The notes beneath the pieces are model-generated. The model saw only the letters and a program-made list of their open reading frames with translations. It was not told the DNA's origin and did not search any database. Below are positions 1 through 8,773 of a stretch of DNA of 64,000 bases, piece by piece (position 1 is the stretch's first letter; each line of letters starts with the position of its first letter). The stretch comes from Hymenobacter sp. PAMC 26628. GTDB lineage: Bacteria > Bacteroidota > Bacteroidia > Cytophagales > Hymenobacteraceae. The stretch lies in contig NZ_CP014304.1 of NCBI RefSeq assembly GCF_001562275.1, positions 310,001 to 374,000 on the forward strand, given 5' to 3'. The position numbers and the translations under genes are program-made.

Positions 1-542
1 AAGGTTTTGCGGCTGATCTGCTGGCCGTAGAGCGGGTAGGTGTTCGAGCTGCCCCAGTACAAGTACAGCTTGCCATCGGTGTCGAGGAAAAAATCCGGGT
101 CCCAGGCCCCCGCCTGGAAGGGGTACACGGCGTGCTTCCACTGGTTGTGCAACGGGTCGGTGCTCATCCAGAGCGGGAAGTTTTTCTCCTGCGTCGAGCC
201 GAACACCAGCAGCGTATCGCCCACGGCGCACACGGCCGGCGCGCACAGGTCGTCGTAGGTTTTCAGCCCCGGCGGAATGAACGTGCGCTCAATAAACTGC
301 CAGTCGTACAAGTCTTTGCTGTGCCAATACCCGCGTTGGTTGGTCGAGAATAAATAGTACGTGCCCTTAAAAAGCGTAATCACTGGGTCGGCCGTGGCGC
401 GGTGCCGCCCCGCGGTCGAGAAGTTCGGGATGGGCGTGTAGCCGTAGTCCAGGTTCAGTGGGTTGCAGTAGGTGCGGCGCGGGGGCCCCGGCTGGGCCGC
501 GGCGGCCGTGGCTAGGAGGAGAAGAAAGAGGATGTTTTTCAA
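1..542 (-). CDS. Glycoside hydrolase family 43 protein, N-terminal part (runs off window)
   Basis: This is the amino-terminal ~180 residues of a secreted family-43 type glycosidase; the rest lies before base 1. The start is a TTG at 542 (LKNILFLLLLATAAAAQ), which gives a short signal peptide; no ATG gives a better one. After the signal come the hallmarks of the five-bladed GH43 propeller: a TADPVI segment carrying the expected catalytic-base Asp, then FKGTYYLFST, WHSKDLYDW and GAWDPDFFLD. Family members remove arabinose, xylose or galactose side groups from glycans. It is the last gene of the GH144-containing locus in this window, separated from it by a palindromic repeat. The sugar specificity cannot be read from the fragment. 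Confidence 0.82.
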   Translation of the reverse strand, partial: MKNILFLLLLATAAAAQPGPPRRTYCNPLNLDYGYTPIPNFSTAGRHRATADPVITLFKGTYYLFSTNQRGYWHSKDLYDWQFIERTFIPPGLKTYDDLCAPAVCAVGDTLLVFGSTQEKNFPLWMSTDPLHNQWKHAVYPFQAGAWDPDFFLDTDGKLYLYWGSSNTYPLYGQQISRKT

Positions 543-586
543 GGTAAAATCAGAAAAAGGCCGTCATGAAATACCTGCTTTAACTC

Positions 587-694
587 CAGGCCGTCATGCT
601 GAGCGCAGCCGAAGCATCTCTCCCGCTGACTAACCAGCCGATTGGATCACTGCCGCAGTAGAGATGCTTCGGCTGCACTCAGCATGACGGCCTG
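587..694. repeat. Dispersed intergenic palindrome, copy 1
   Basis: The left arm, beginning CAGGCCGTCATGCTGAG, and the right arm, ending CTCAGCATGACGGCCTG, pair over about 35 bases with one mismatch, around a spacer of about 35 bases. Near-identical elements lie at 51135-51237, 52973-53070 and 55732-55859. A partial extra copy of the first bases (GGCCGTCATG) lies just before it, near 559. It sits between the GH144 stop and the GH43 start. Confidence 0.85.
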
Positions 695-717
695 GGAATA
701 GCGATTAAGGCCTCGTT

Positions 718-2082
718 CTACTTCTTCAGTTCCGGGCTCTCAAAGCCCAGCTTCGTCAGGCCGCGCTGCACCTCGGGGGCGCTCATGAAGAGCTTCCAGA
801 GCAGGCCAGTGCGCTGGTTCTCAATCATGGCCACGATGGGGCCCTGGTCGATGGCCAGGTACGACTTGGCGTACCAGTTGTGCTCCTCGCTGTAGGCGTC
901 CACGAAGCCGTAGGGCCCCCAGATTTTATCCCCTAAATCGTTGTAGAAGTGCTTGAGGGCCAGCATCGATTCGGCCGGCGCGTAGGGCATAGCCGACAGC
1001 GCCGCGGTGGGCGAAATCACCCCAAGGTCCTCGGTGGGCGAGTGGGCGGCGTAGCCCTGGTAGCTGTCCGAGGCGGTGAGGCCCCAGGCGTTAGCGCCGT
1101 AGCCCTTGTAGTGCTTGGGGTTGGCCACGCAATAGGCGCGGTTGATGAGCGTGTGGCGCTGGTTCTGCGCCCAGTAGTCGGCGTGCGCGTCCTTCAGGCC
1201 GTGGGGGTTAAGGCCCAAAAACGAGTAGTGCGAAAAGAACAGGGGGCCCCCCAATTCGGGGCCCAGGGGCAGCTGCTGGCCGTAGTAGGTTTTGCCGTTC
1301 AGGTAGTCGGGGCCTGTAGCCCAGCCCTGGTCGTACACGGCCTTGTCGATGGCGTAGCGGGGCGAGCCGGCGGCCAGCACGTAGGTCACCAGGGCCTCGT
1401 TCCAGCCGTGCAACTGGTGGTTCATGCTCCAGCCGTTGTTGGGGCTCCAGTGCCAGTACAGCACGTTCTGGCCCTGGGTAAACCAGCTCCACTCCACGCC
1501 CTCCCACATCCAGAGCACCTTATTGCGCACGTTGCTTTCGTCGGGCGTGTCCTTGGTGAAGTACTGGCGGGCGCAGAGCAAGCCCTCGTACATAAAGGAC
1601 GTTTCCACAATATCGGCTCCGTCGTCTTTTGGGCTGAAGCGGATGGTGTGGCCCGTGGCCCCGTCGTACCAGTGCGGAAACGCGCCGTGGTACTGGTCGG
1701 CCTTCCACAAGAAGTTCACGATTTTGCTGACCCGCGCCGCCGCCAGGGCCCGCGTGATCCAGCCCCGCTCGGCGGCCACGATGATGGCCATCAGGCCGAA
1801 GCCCGTGCCGCCGGTCGTCACCACCTCGTCGCCGTAGTCGTACGACTTGTTGCTGCGCTCCCGCGCCATGCCGCTCACCGGGTGCCCAAAATCCCAGAAA
1901 TAACGGAACGTCTGGCGCTGCACCTGGTCGAGCAGCTGCTCGTCGGTGAGGTGGCGGGGCCGCTGGCGCGGGTCGAAAGCGGCAGGTTTGGTGGCCGGCT
2001 TGGCTGGCGCCGGAGCCCGCTGGGCTAGTCCCACGGCCGGCGCCAGACCGCTGAGTATAAGAGAGAAAAGCCAGGGTTTCAT
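718..2082 (-). CDS. GH144 (glucoamylase-like) endo-beta-1,2-glucanase, secreted
   Basis: The 454-residue protein has a signal peptide ending near GLAQRAPAP and then a single (alpha/alpha)6-barrel of the Glycoamylase/GH144 type. Recognisable family segments are LLDQVQRQTFRYFWDFGHP, SGMARER, TTGGTGFGLMAI, FPHWYDGATG, DDGADIVETSF, YWHWSPNNGW, FFSHYSFLGL, NRAYC, WGLTASD and LAIDQGPIVAMIEN. Characterised GH144 enzymes hydrolyse linear beta-1,2-glucan; that activity is inferred here from family alone. It lies 11 bases downstream of a paralogue in the same direction, so the two are probably co-transcribed with the SusC/SusD genes above them. Confidence 0.86.
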   Translation of the reverse strand: MKPWLFSLILSGLAPAVGLAQRAPAPAKPATKPAAFDPRQRPRHLTDEQLLDQVQRQTFRYFWDFGHPVSGMARERSNKSYDYGDEVVTTGGTGFGLMAIIVAAERGWITRALAAARVSKIVNFLWKADQYHGAFPHWYDGATGHTIRFSPKDDGADIVETSFMYEGLLCARQYFTKDTPDESNVRNKVLWMWEGVEWSWFTQGQNVLYWHWSPNNGWSMNHQLHGWNEALVTYVLAAGSPRYAIDKAVYDQGWATGPDYLNGKTYYGQQLPLGPELGGPLFFSHYSFLGLNPHGLKDAHADYWAQNQRHTLINRAYCVANPKHYKGYGANAWGLTASDSYQGYAAHSPTEDLGVISPTAALSAMPYAPAESMLALKHFYNDLGDKIWGPYGFVDAYSEEHNWYAKSYLAIDQGPIVAMIENQRTGLLWKLFMSAPEVQRGLTKLGFESPELKK

Positions 2083-2093
2083 GCGAAAAAAAA

Positions 2094-3758
2094 TCAGTGA
2101 AGCGTGACGAGCAGCGTGAGGGCCCCCGTGCCGGCCGCGCCGCCGGCCAGGCGCACGGTGTAGTCGCCGGCCGGGGCAGTGGCGCCCAGGGCCACGGTGT
2201 ACTGGCCGGCGGCCAGCTGCCGGTTGGCCCAGGGCGTTTCCACCACGGTGCCGTCGGCGGCTTCCAGGGTGAGGGTGTAGGCGCCGGCGGCGGCCAGGGC
2301 CACGGCCAGCGGGTAGGCGTTTTGGTCGGGGTGCTTCAGCAGGTCGTAGCGGCCGGTGCGGGCCTCGGGCACGGCCAAATAGAAGCCCGGGGCGTAGGCG
2401 GGGGCCCCAATGCCGGCCCGCTGCAAGCCGGTTTGCAGCTCGGGGATTTTCGTGCCCAGCTGCCAGAGCAAGCCGCTGCGGTAGTTCTCAATCATGTCGA
2501 TAATGGGGCCCTGGTCGATAGCCAGAAAGTCCTGCCCCACCCAGCCCCGCGACGGGTTATAAGCATCGCGCGGACCGAACTCGCCCACGAGCCGGGCAGC
2601 TAGTGAACCGTAGTAGTTGCGCAGCGCCTGCATGGCGTAGTAAGGCGCATACGGGAACGAGGCAAGCGCCGCCGTGGGCGACACCGTGCCGTTGTCGGCC
2701 GTGGGCTGGTGGGCCTTGTAGCCGTCGGGGTCGTCGGAAGCTGTGAGGCCCCACAGGCTGGCCGAGTAGCCATTGGCCTTGGGCGCGGTGTAGAGGCAGT
2801 AGGCGCGGTTGATGAGCGTGTGGCTGACGTTTTGCTGCCAGTAGTTGGCGTACTGGTCCTGCATCCGGCGCGGGTCGAGGCTCAGAAACGAGTAGTGCGC
2901 AAAAAACAGCGGCCCGCCGTAGAAAGGCCCCAGCGGCAATTTATAGCCTTCGCTCACGAGCCCCGCGCCCAGGCCGCTGCCCACCCAGGTGGCCTGGTAC
3001 ACGGCCGGCGCAATGGCGTGTGTGGGCGAGCCCAGGGCCAGCACGTAGGTAATCAGCGCCTCGTTCCAGCCGCGAATCGGCAGGTTCATCGCCCACTGCG
3101 CCGAAGGGCTCCAGTGCCAGTACAGCAGGCCGTCGCCGCGGCTGGCGTACCAGTCCCACTCCACCGATTCCCAGAGCCGGGTGATGGTTTGGCGCAGCAC
3201 GGTTTCCTCGGGGCCCCCGCCGTCGTAGTAGGCACGGGCCACCAGCAGGCCGTTTATCAGGTACGAAGTCTCCACCAAGTCGCCGCCGTTATCCTGGGCG
3301 CTGAAGGGAATGACGGCCCCCGTGCTGCCGTTCAGCCAGTGCGGCCAGGCCCCGTGGAAGCGGTCGGCACGGGCCAGGAAGTCGCAGATTTTCTGGGTGC
3401 GGGCCACGGCGTCGGCCCGGGCCAGCCAGCCGCGGCTGGCGCCCACCACCAACGCCTGCACCCCGAAGCCGGTGCCGCCGCTCGTCACGGTTTCGCCCGA
3501 GGTGTTGCGCTCGCGTGCCATGCCGCTGATGGGGTGGCCGCCCTCGTAGAAGTAGCGCAGCGTGTTCTGCTGCACTTTATCCAGCAGCAGGCGGTCGGCG
3601 GTAGGATCCGTCACGGTGGGCGTGGCCGGCGCGGTAGGCGGCGGGGTGGGGGCCACCGGGGCGGCGTCGGGCGTTTTCTGGCACGCGCCGGCAGCGGCCA
3701 GGGCCCCCAGCGCGGCCCAGAGGCCCAGTACCCGCAAAAATTGTGGGGTTAAAACCAA
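2094..3758 (-). CDS. GH144 family lipoprotein with extra C-terminal beta domain
   Basis: This is a second GH144-family protein (554 residues) in tandem with the one above; the two share nearly every family motif (TLRYFYEGGHP, SGMARER, GGTGFGVQAL, YWHWSPSAQW, FFAHYSFLSL, LAIDQGPIIDMIEN). It starts with TTG at 3758 and has a lipobox-like AAGAC, so it is probably an outer-membrane lipoprotein, whereas the downstream copy looks soluble. Beyond the catalytic barrel it carries about 85 extra residues rich in beta-strand patterns (AYTLTLEAADG, GDYTVRLAGG), resembling the Ig-like tails of secreted Bacteroidota proteins. One enzyme could cut polymer at the surface and the other cut oligomers in the periplasm; that split is inference. 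Confidence 0.83.
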   Translation of the reverse strand: MVLTPQFLRVLGLWAALGALAAAGACQKTPDAAPVAPTPPPTAPATPTVTDPTADRLLLDKVQQNTLRYFYEGGHPISGMARERNTSGETVTSGGTGFGVQALVVGASRGWLARADAVARTQKICDFLARADRFHGAWPHWLNGSTGAVIPFSAQDNGGDLVETSYLINGLLVARAYYDGGGPEETVLRQTITRLWESVEWDWYASRGDGLLYWHWSPSAQWAMNLPIRGWNEALITYVLALGSPTHAIAPAVYQATWVGSGLGAGLVSEGYKLPLGPFYGGPLFFAHYSFLSLDPRRMQDQYANYWQQNVSHTLINRAYCLYTAPKANGYSASLWGLTASDDPDGYKAHQPTADNGTVSPTAALASFPYAPYYAMQALRNYYGSLAARLVGEFGPRDAYNPSRGWVGQDFLAIDQGPIIDMIENYRSGLLWQLGTKIPELQTGLQRAGIGAPAYAPGFYLAVPEARTGRYDLLKHPDQNAYPLAVALAAAGAYTLTLEAADGTVVETPWANRQLAAGQYTVALGATAPAGDYTVRLAGGAAGTGALTLLVTLH

Positions 3759-3771
3759 AGCGAAAGGAGAT

Positions 3772-3808
3772 AAAAAAACCTGGGGTCCATTAGGGCCCCA
3801 GGTTTTTG
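3772..3808 (-). terminator. Stem-loop between susD and the GH144 genes
   Basis: On the minus strand AAAAACCTGGGGCC and GGACCCCAGGTTTTTTT form a strong stem followed by a T run. It lies 13 bases after the SusD stop and just before the TTG of the first GH144 gene. It looks like an intrinsic terminator or a partial one that sets enzyme expression below SusC/SusD. Confidence 0.75.
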
Positions 3809-3821
3809 GGTGGTGCGGCGG

Positions 3822-5297
3822 TTAGTAGCCGGGGTTCTGCGTCAGCTTGCCGCCGCTGAGCGTGATTTGGCTCAGCGGGATGGGCATCAGCTCGTTCTTG
3901 CCGTCCACGAAGTTTTTGCCGGCGGCGCGCAGCACGATGCCGGCGCGGCCCTGGCGCACCAGGTCGAAGTACCGGTCGCCGTACTCCAGGGCCAGCTCCA
4001 CGCGGCGCTCCTTCCAGATGGCCTGGCGCAGGGCGTCTTGCGAGAGGCCAGCGGCCAGCGGGGCCAGCCCGGCCCGCACCCGGATGCGGTTCACGTCTAC
4101 TAAGGCCTTGGCGCTCTGGCCCAACTCATTGGCGGCCTCGGCGTTGATGAGCAGCACCTCGCCCAGGCGCAGCACCCGGATGTTCTGGTCGGCGCCGTAG
4201 TTGCAGTCCTTGGGGTACGAGTTCGGCACGTAGGCCTTCATGTTGTAGCGCATGTTGGAGGCGTTCGGGTCGATTTTGTCGCCGTCGGGCGTGGTAGAGC
4301 CGCGGAGCAGAATGGTGCCCAGCTTGCGGGTGTCGCCGGGCTCAAACGCAGCTTCAAGGTCGGCCGTGGGGTTGAAGAAGCCCCAGCCGAACTGCGGGCG
4401 CACGCCCTGCACCTGGGCCCACTGGTTGTTCGAGGCGCCGCAGTTGCCCACCAGGGTTTGCGACTGAATCTCGAAAATCGACTCGGTGCCGTTCTCGCCC
4501 GGCACCCGGAACATCTTGTAAAAGTCCGGGGCCAGCGCGTAGTTCAGAGCCATCACCTGGTCGGAGGCGCTCAGCGCGTCGGCCCAGTTTTTCTGGTACA
4601 GCTTCACTTTCGAGAGCAGTGCCAGCGCGGCCCCCTTGGTAGCGCGGCCCTGGTCGGCGGCCGAGTACGAGGTGGGCAGCACGGCCGCTGCGGCCGTCAG
4701 GTCGCTCACAATTTGGGCGTACACTTGGTCTTTGGGGGCCCGGGCGGGGTTCAACTCATCGGGCGTTTCGGCGGGCTTCACGCTCAGCGGCACGTCGCCG
4801 AAGGCCCGCACCAAGTTGAAGTACTGCAACGAGCGCACAAACTGCGCCTCGGCCACGTAACGGGCTTTCAGCGTGGCGTCCATTGCGCTGACGTTGGGCA
4901 CGTTCTGAATCACCTGGTTGCACACGTTGATGCCCTGGTACTGGCCAGTCCAGTAGCCTTCCACGGCCCCTTCGGTCGAGGTGATGCGGAAAAATACGAA
5001 GTTGTTCAGGAACTCGGCGTCGCCCGCCACGCTGCCCTTCTCGGCGTCGTCCGAGGTCAGCGTCGTCACAGCCAGCCAGTTGAAGGCCGTCAGGTTCCAC
5101 TCGCGCAATTTGCCATACGCCGCGTTGATGGCCAGCGTGGCGTCGGCCTGGGTTTGAAAGAATTGCTCCGCCTTGGGCTGCCCCTGTGGGTTCACGTCGA
5201 GGTACTTCGAGCACGACGACACGACGCCGGCCGTCAGGCCCAAGCCGAGCAGTACCGGCACGGTGCGCCGGAATAGAAACGATGCTTGCTTTTTCAT
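3822..5297 (-). CDS. RagB/SusD family nutrient-binding outer-membrane lipoprotein
   Basis: The 491-residue protein begins with a lipoprotein signal (lipobox VVSSC, followed by SKYLDVNPQG, the usual start of mature SusD proteins). The rest shows SusD-family segments: FVRSLQYFNLVRAFGDVPL, the TPR-like ALLSKVKLYQKNWADAL, and the C-terminal VLRLGEVLLINAEAANELG and WKERRVELALEYGDRYFDLVR. SusD proteins sit on the SusC barrel as a lid and capture oligosaccharide. It follows the SusC gene by 21 bases, so the pair is one transcription unit. With two GH144 enzymes downstream, a beta-1,2-glucan ligand is the best guess. Confidence 0.93.
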   Translation of the reverse strand: MKKQASFLFRRTVPVLLGLGLTAGVVSSCSKYLDVNPQGQPKAEQFFQTQADATLAINAAYGKLREWNLTAFNWLAVTTLTSDDAEKGSVAGDAEFLNNFVFFRITSTEGAVEGYWTGQYQGINVCNQVIQNVPNVSAMDATLKARYVAEAQFVRSLQYFNLVRAFGDVPLSVKPAETPDELNPARAPKDQVYAQIVSDLTAAAAVLPTSYSAADQGRATKGAALALLSKVKLYQKNWADALSASDQVMALNYALAPDFYKMFRVPGENGTESIFEIQSQTLVGNCGASNNQWAQVQGVRPQFGWGFFNPTADLEAAFEPGDTRKLGTILLRGSTTPDGDKIDPNASNMRYNMKAYVPNSYPKDCNYGADQNIRVLRLGEVLLINAEAANELGQSAKALVDVNRIRVRAGLAPLAAGLSQDALRQAIWKERRVELALEYGDRYFDLVRQGRAGIVLRAAGKNFVDGKNELMPIPLSQITLSGGKLTQNPGY

Positions 5298-5318
5298 GCG
5301 AATAGATGGGCTAAAATG

Positions 5319-8300
5319 TTAAAAACCAATGTTAATACCGATGTTGTAAGTTGCCGAAAGCGGGTACACGTTCAGGTCGATGCCCGCGCTGGTGGGGGCC
5401 CCGCCCACTTCGGGCGTAAAGCCCGAGTACTTGGTCAGCGTCAGGGGGTTCTGGGCATTGGCGTAGAGGCGCAGCGTTTGGGTGCGCAGGGCCCCGGTCA
5501 CGGCCTTGGGGAAGTTGTAGCCCAGCTGCACGTTGCGCAGGCGGATGTAGTCGGCCTTCTCAATGTAGTACGAGCTCACGTCGAGGTTAGTGCCCGCCAG
5601 GTTGGCCGACGGGGCCGAGTTGGTCGAGCCCGCGCCCGTCCAGCGCGTGTCGTAAAAAGCCTTGGTGAAGTTCTCGTTGCCGTAACGCACCTCGCGCAAG
5701 CCGTTGAGTACCTCGACGCCGCCCACGCCCTGGATGTCAATTTGCAGGTCGAATCCTTTGTAGCGGAAGTTTGTGTTGACGCCGTAGGTGAAGCGCGGGT
5801 TGGGGTTGCCCAGCACCACCTTGTCGCGGTTGTCAATCACGCCGTCGCCGTTCACGTCGCGGTAGCGCAGGTCACCTGCCTTCGCGCCGGGCTGGGCCGA
5901 GCCGGTTACGTCCTGCGCGGTCTGAAACACGCCCGCCACTTCGTAGCCGTAGAAGGCGCCCAACGGGGCCCCCACCTGCGACACCGTGGCCAAGTAGCCG
6001 GCCACCGGCAGGCCCCCCGCGTACAGCGGCGCGTTGCCCGCCGTTGAGATGACTTTGTTCTGGTTGTAAGCCCCGGTGATGCCCAGGTTGTAGCTAAAGT
6101 CGCCGGTGGCGGTGGGGGCCCAGCGCAGGGCCATTTCCACGCCCTGGTTTTGGAAAGTGGCGCTATTCGACAGAAAGCCGCCGCTATTGGTGTAGCCGGG
6201 CGAAATCAGGACCGGCACCGGGAACACGGCGTCGACGGTGCGGCGGTTGTAGTAGTCAAACTCGGCCGTCAGGCGGTTGTCCAGGAAGCGCATTTCCAGG
6301 CCGGCGTCGGCTTCGCGCACTTTTTCCCAGCGCAGCTGATTGGCCGCCAGCGTGCCCACGGTGGCACCGGGGTAAAACTGCCCGTTGAAGAAAGTGCCGT
6401 AGCCCGCCCCGAAGTCAACCAACTGGGTGGCAATGTTGCTGTTCGGCAGCTGGCTGTTGCCCAAAATGCCGTAGCTGGCCCGCAGCTTCAGGAATGAGAA
6501 GATGGAGTTGTTCTGCAGGAACGACTCGTCGGACACGACCCAGCCCAGGCCCACCGACGGGAAGTTGCCGTAGCGCTCGGAGTACCGGCTGGAGCCGTCG
6601 CGCCGGATGCTGGCCGTCAGCAAGTAGCGGCCCTTGTAGGCGTAGTTGACGCGGGCAAACACCGAGAACAGCTTGTATAAATCGGGTAATTCGGTGTCCG
6701 CAGGGTTAAGATTAGCGGTATTACCCGTGCCTAGTCTGAAGTAGAGAAAATCATTAGAGCCAGACGGTACCCCGTTGATGCTGCCAGTAATATTATCTGT
6801 ACGGTAGCGCAGGGCCGTGGTGCCCACCAGGGCCGTGAGGTGGTGGTCGGTGCCAAACGAGCGGTCAAACGTGAGGGTGTTTTCCCATTGCACCTGGTTG
6901 TTTTGCCCGAAGCTCCTGCGTAAGGTGTTGCCCCGGTATACCTGCACCGTGGTGAGCGAGTCGGCCTTTTGGTAGTTGTAAAACTTGCTGCTGCCGTAGT
7001 TCACGCCCAGGCTGGTGCGGAAAGTAAGGTACTGCAGGAAGTTGAACGAGGCGAACACGCTGCTCACCAGGTTCTGGCGCTGCGACTGCTGGTTGAAGTA
7101 ATCCAGCGTGCCCTGGGGGTTCGAGAAGCTGCCGAGGCCGGTGCCGATCAGGCCCGGGTCGCCGTAGCGCCCGCTGGGCAGAAACGGCTGCACCACGGGC
7201 GGCGCCACGTAGCCCTGGTAAAAGATGTCACCCGGTACATCGGTCGAGTTGATGTTGGAAAACAGCACGTTGTAGCCCAGCTTGATGTGGTCCGTGGCGC
7301 TGAAGTCGGTTTGCAGGCGCGCCGTGATGCGCTCAAAATCGTTGTTCTTGATGATGCCCTGCTGCTTGAGGTACGAGCCGCTGAACGAGTACGAAATCTT
7401 GTCCGAGCCCCCGCTCAAGCTGAGCTGGTGGTTGGTGATGAGGGCCTTGCGCGAGAGCTGGTTGAACCAGTCGGTCGAGGGCAAGTCGGTGGCCAGGTTG
7501 GCGCTGGCTGGGGCCCCTTGCAGGGCGTTCTTCTCGTTGTAGAGCGTGGCGTACTCCGAAGCGTTGGCCATCTGCACCTTGTTGGTGACGGTTTGGACGC
7601 CCACGAAGCCGTTGTAGTTGATGCGCGGGGCCCCCGACTGCCCGCGCCGGGTGGTCACCAGAATCACGCCGTTGGCGGCCTTGATGCCGTAAATCGAGGC
7701 GCTGGCGGCGTCCTTCAGCACCTCAATCGAGGCGATGTCGTCCTGGTTGAGAAAGCTCAAATCGGCCCCGTCCGGTAGGAAGGTGCCGTCCACCACGTAT
7801 AGCGGCGACACGCCCCCGATGGAGCCCGTGCCCCGCACCCGGATCTGGGGGGCCCCGCCCGGCGTGCCCGAGTTGGTAATCTGCACGCCCGACACCTTGC
7901 CTTGCAGCGAGCTGACCGGGTTTTGCGACGACTGGTTGACCAGCTCCGAGCCCTTCACCGAAGCGATGGCGCCGGTTACCTCGCGCTTCACCTGGGTGCC
8001 GTAGCCCACCACCACTACGTCGTTCAGCGTCTGCGAAGCCGCGGCTTCAAACTTTACGTCGAGCGTGGCGCGGCCGTTTAGCGGAATCTCCTGGGCCGTG
8101 TAACCCACGAAGCTGAACACCAGTGTGGCCCCCGTGGGCGCGTTGATGGTGTACTGGCCGTCGGCCCCGGTGGCGGTGCCCACACTGGTGCCCTTCACGA
8201 TGACGTTTACGCCGGGCAGGGCCTCGCCCTTCTCGTCCACCACCTTGCCTGTTACGGGCGTGTCGGCGGCGGGCCGCAGCACAATGCCCTCAGCGGTAAG

Positions 8301-8627
8301 GGTGTAGCGAATGCACAGGGGCTCCAGCAGCGCCACCAGCACTTCGCCCAGTGGCTGCCCCGCGGCCTTGAGGCTCACGTGGCGGCCGGCCCGGATGAGC
8401 TGGCGGCTGTACTGGAAGCGCGCGTCCGTTTGTTTCTCAATGTCGGCCAGCACGGTGTACACCGTCGCGTCCTGGGCGTTGAGGGTAACGGCTTGCGTGA
8501 GCGACGGCTGCGCGGCCGTCGGGTTGGCCACGGCCATGCTGCTGAGCAGCGTGAGGCACAGGGGCTGGAGCAGCGCGGCGCGCTTGAGGGTGGGCAGGGC
8601 CGGCGAAAAAAGTAGCCTTGGTAGCAT
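5319..8627 (-). CDS. SusC/RagA TonB-linked outer-membrane transporter with STN signalling domain
   Basis: The ATG at 8627 (MLPRLLFSPALPT) gives 1102 residues with a signal peptide ending near the SMAVANPTAAQ segment; an open frame upstream to 8693 is less likely translated. Mature protein order: an STN domain (about residues 36-110, NAQDATVYTVLADIEKQTDA), a carboxypeptidase-regulatory-like beta domain (VTGKVVDEKGEALPGVNVIV), a TonB plug (VVVGYGTQVKREVTGAIASV; SIEVLKDAASASIYGIKAANG) and a 22-strand barrel ending YNIGINIGF. The STN domain is typical of transporters that talk to a FecR-type anti-sigma, and such a gene lies immediately upstream with its sigma factor. It probably imports a glucan oligomer and signals its presence. 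Confidence 0.94.
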   Translation of the reverse strand: MLPRLLFSPALPTLKRAALLQPLCLTLLSSMAVANPTAAQPSLTQAVTLNAQDATVYTVLADIEKQTDARFQYSRQLIRAGRHVSLKAAGQPLGEVLVALLEPLCIRYTLTAEGIVLRPAADTPVTGKVVDEKGEALPGVNVIVKGTSVGTATGADGQYTINAPTGATLVFSFVGYTAQEIPLNGRATLDVKFEAAASQTLNDVVVVGYGTQVKREVTGAIASVKGSELVNQSSQNPVSSLQGKVSGVQITNSGTPGGAPQIRVRGTGSIGGVSPLYVVDGTFLPDGADLSFLNQDDIASIEVLKDAASASIYGIKAANGVILVTTRRGQSGAPRINYNGFVGVQTVTNKVQMANASEYATLYNEKNALQGAPASANLATDLPSTDWFNQLSRKALITNHQLSLSGGSDKISYSFSGSYLKQQGIIKNNDFERITARLQTDFSATDHIKLGYNVLFSNINSTDVPGDIFYQGYVAPPVVQPFLPSGRYGDPGLIGTGLGSFSNPQGTLDYFNQQSQRQNLVSSVFASFNFLQYLTFRTSLGVNYGSSKFYNYQKADSLTTVQVYRGNTLRRSFGQNNQVQWENTLTFDRSFGTDHHLTALVGTTALRYRTDNITGSINGVPSGSNDFLYFRLGTGNTANLNPADTELPDLYKLFSVFARVNYAYKGRYLLTASIRRDGSSRYSERYGNFPSVGLGWVVSDESFLQNNSIFSFLKLRASYGILGNSQLPNSNIATQLVDFGAGYGTFFNGQFYPGATVGTLAANQLRWEKVREADAGLEMRFLDNRLTAEFDYYNRRTVDAVFPVPVLISPGYTNSGGFLSNSATFQNQGVEMALRWAPTATGDFSYNLGITGAYNQNKVISTAGNAPLYAGGLPVAGYLATVSQVGAPLGAFYGYEVAGVFQTAQDVTGSAQPGAKAGDLRYRDVNGDGVIDNRDKVVLGNPNPRFTYGVNTNFRYKGFDLQIDIQGVGGVEVLNGLREVRYGNENFTKAFYDTRWTGAGSTNSAPSANLAGTNLDVSSYYIEKADYIRLRNVQLGYNFPKAVTGALRTQTLRLYANAQNPLTLTKYSGFTPEVGGAPTSAGIDLNVYPLSATYNIGINIGF

Positions 8628-8693
8628 GTGGGAAGAGTAAAGGGTGAACCGGTAAGCAAGGCCGCTAAGCGGCGTAAGAAGAGGAATGAGCAA

Positions 8694-8773
8694 TCCCGAG
8701 CCGCGGCGGGTATCGGGACCTACGAGTACCTATGTGCAAACGATTGCAATAAATATACATTATTTTAGCAAGA
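8694..8773 (-). promoter_or_regulatory. Probable SusC promoter region with a LacI-type half-palindrome
   Basis: This AT-rich gap precedes the SusC gene on the minus strand. At 8735-8748 it holds TGCAAACGATTGCA, with TGCAA and TTGCA half sites around a central CG, the layout of LacI/GalR-family operators. No LacI-type gene is in the window, so a regulator is only suggested; ECF-sigma control through the neighbouring FecR is the alternative. Confidence 0.4.
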
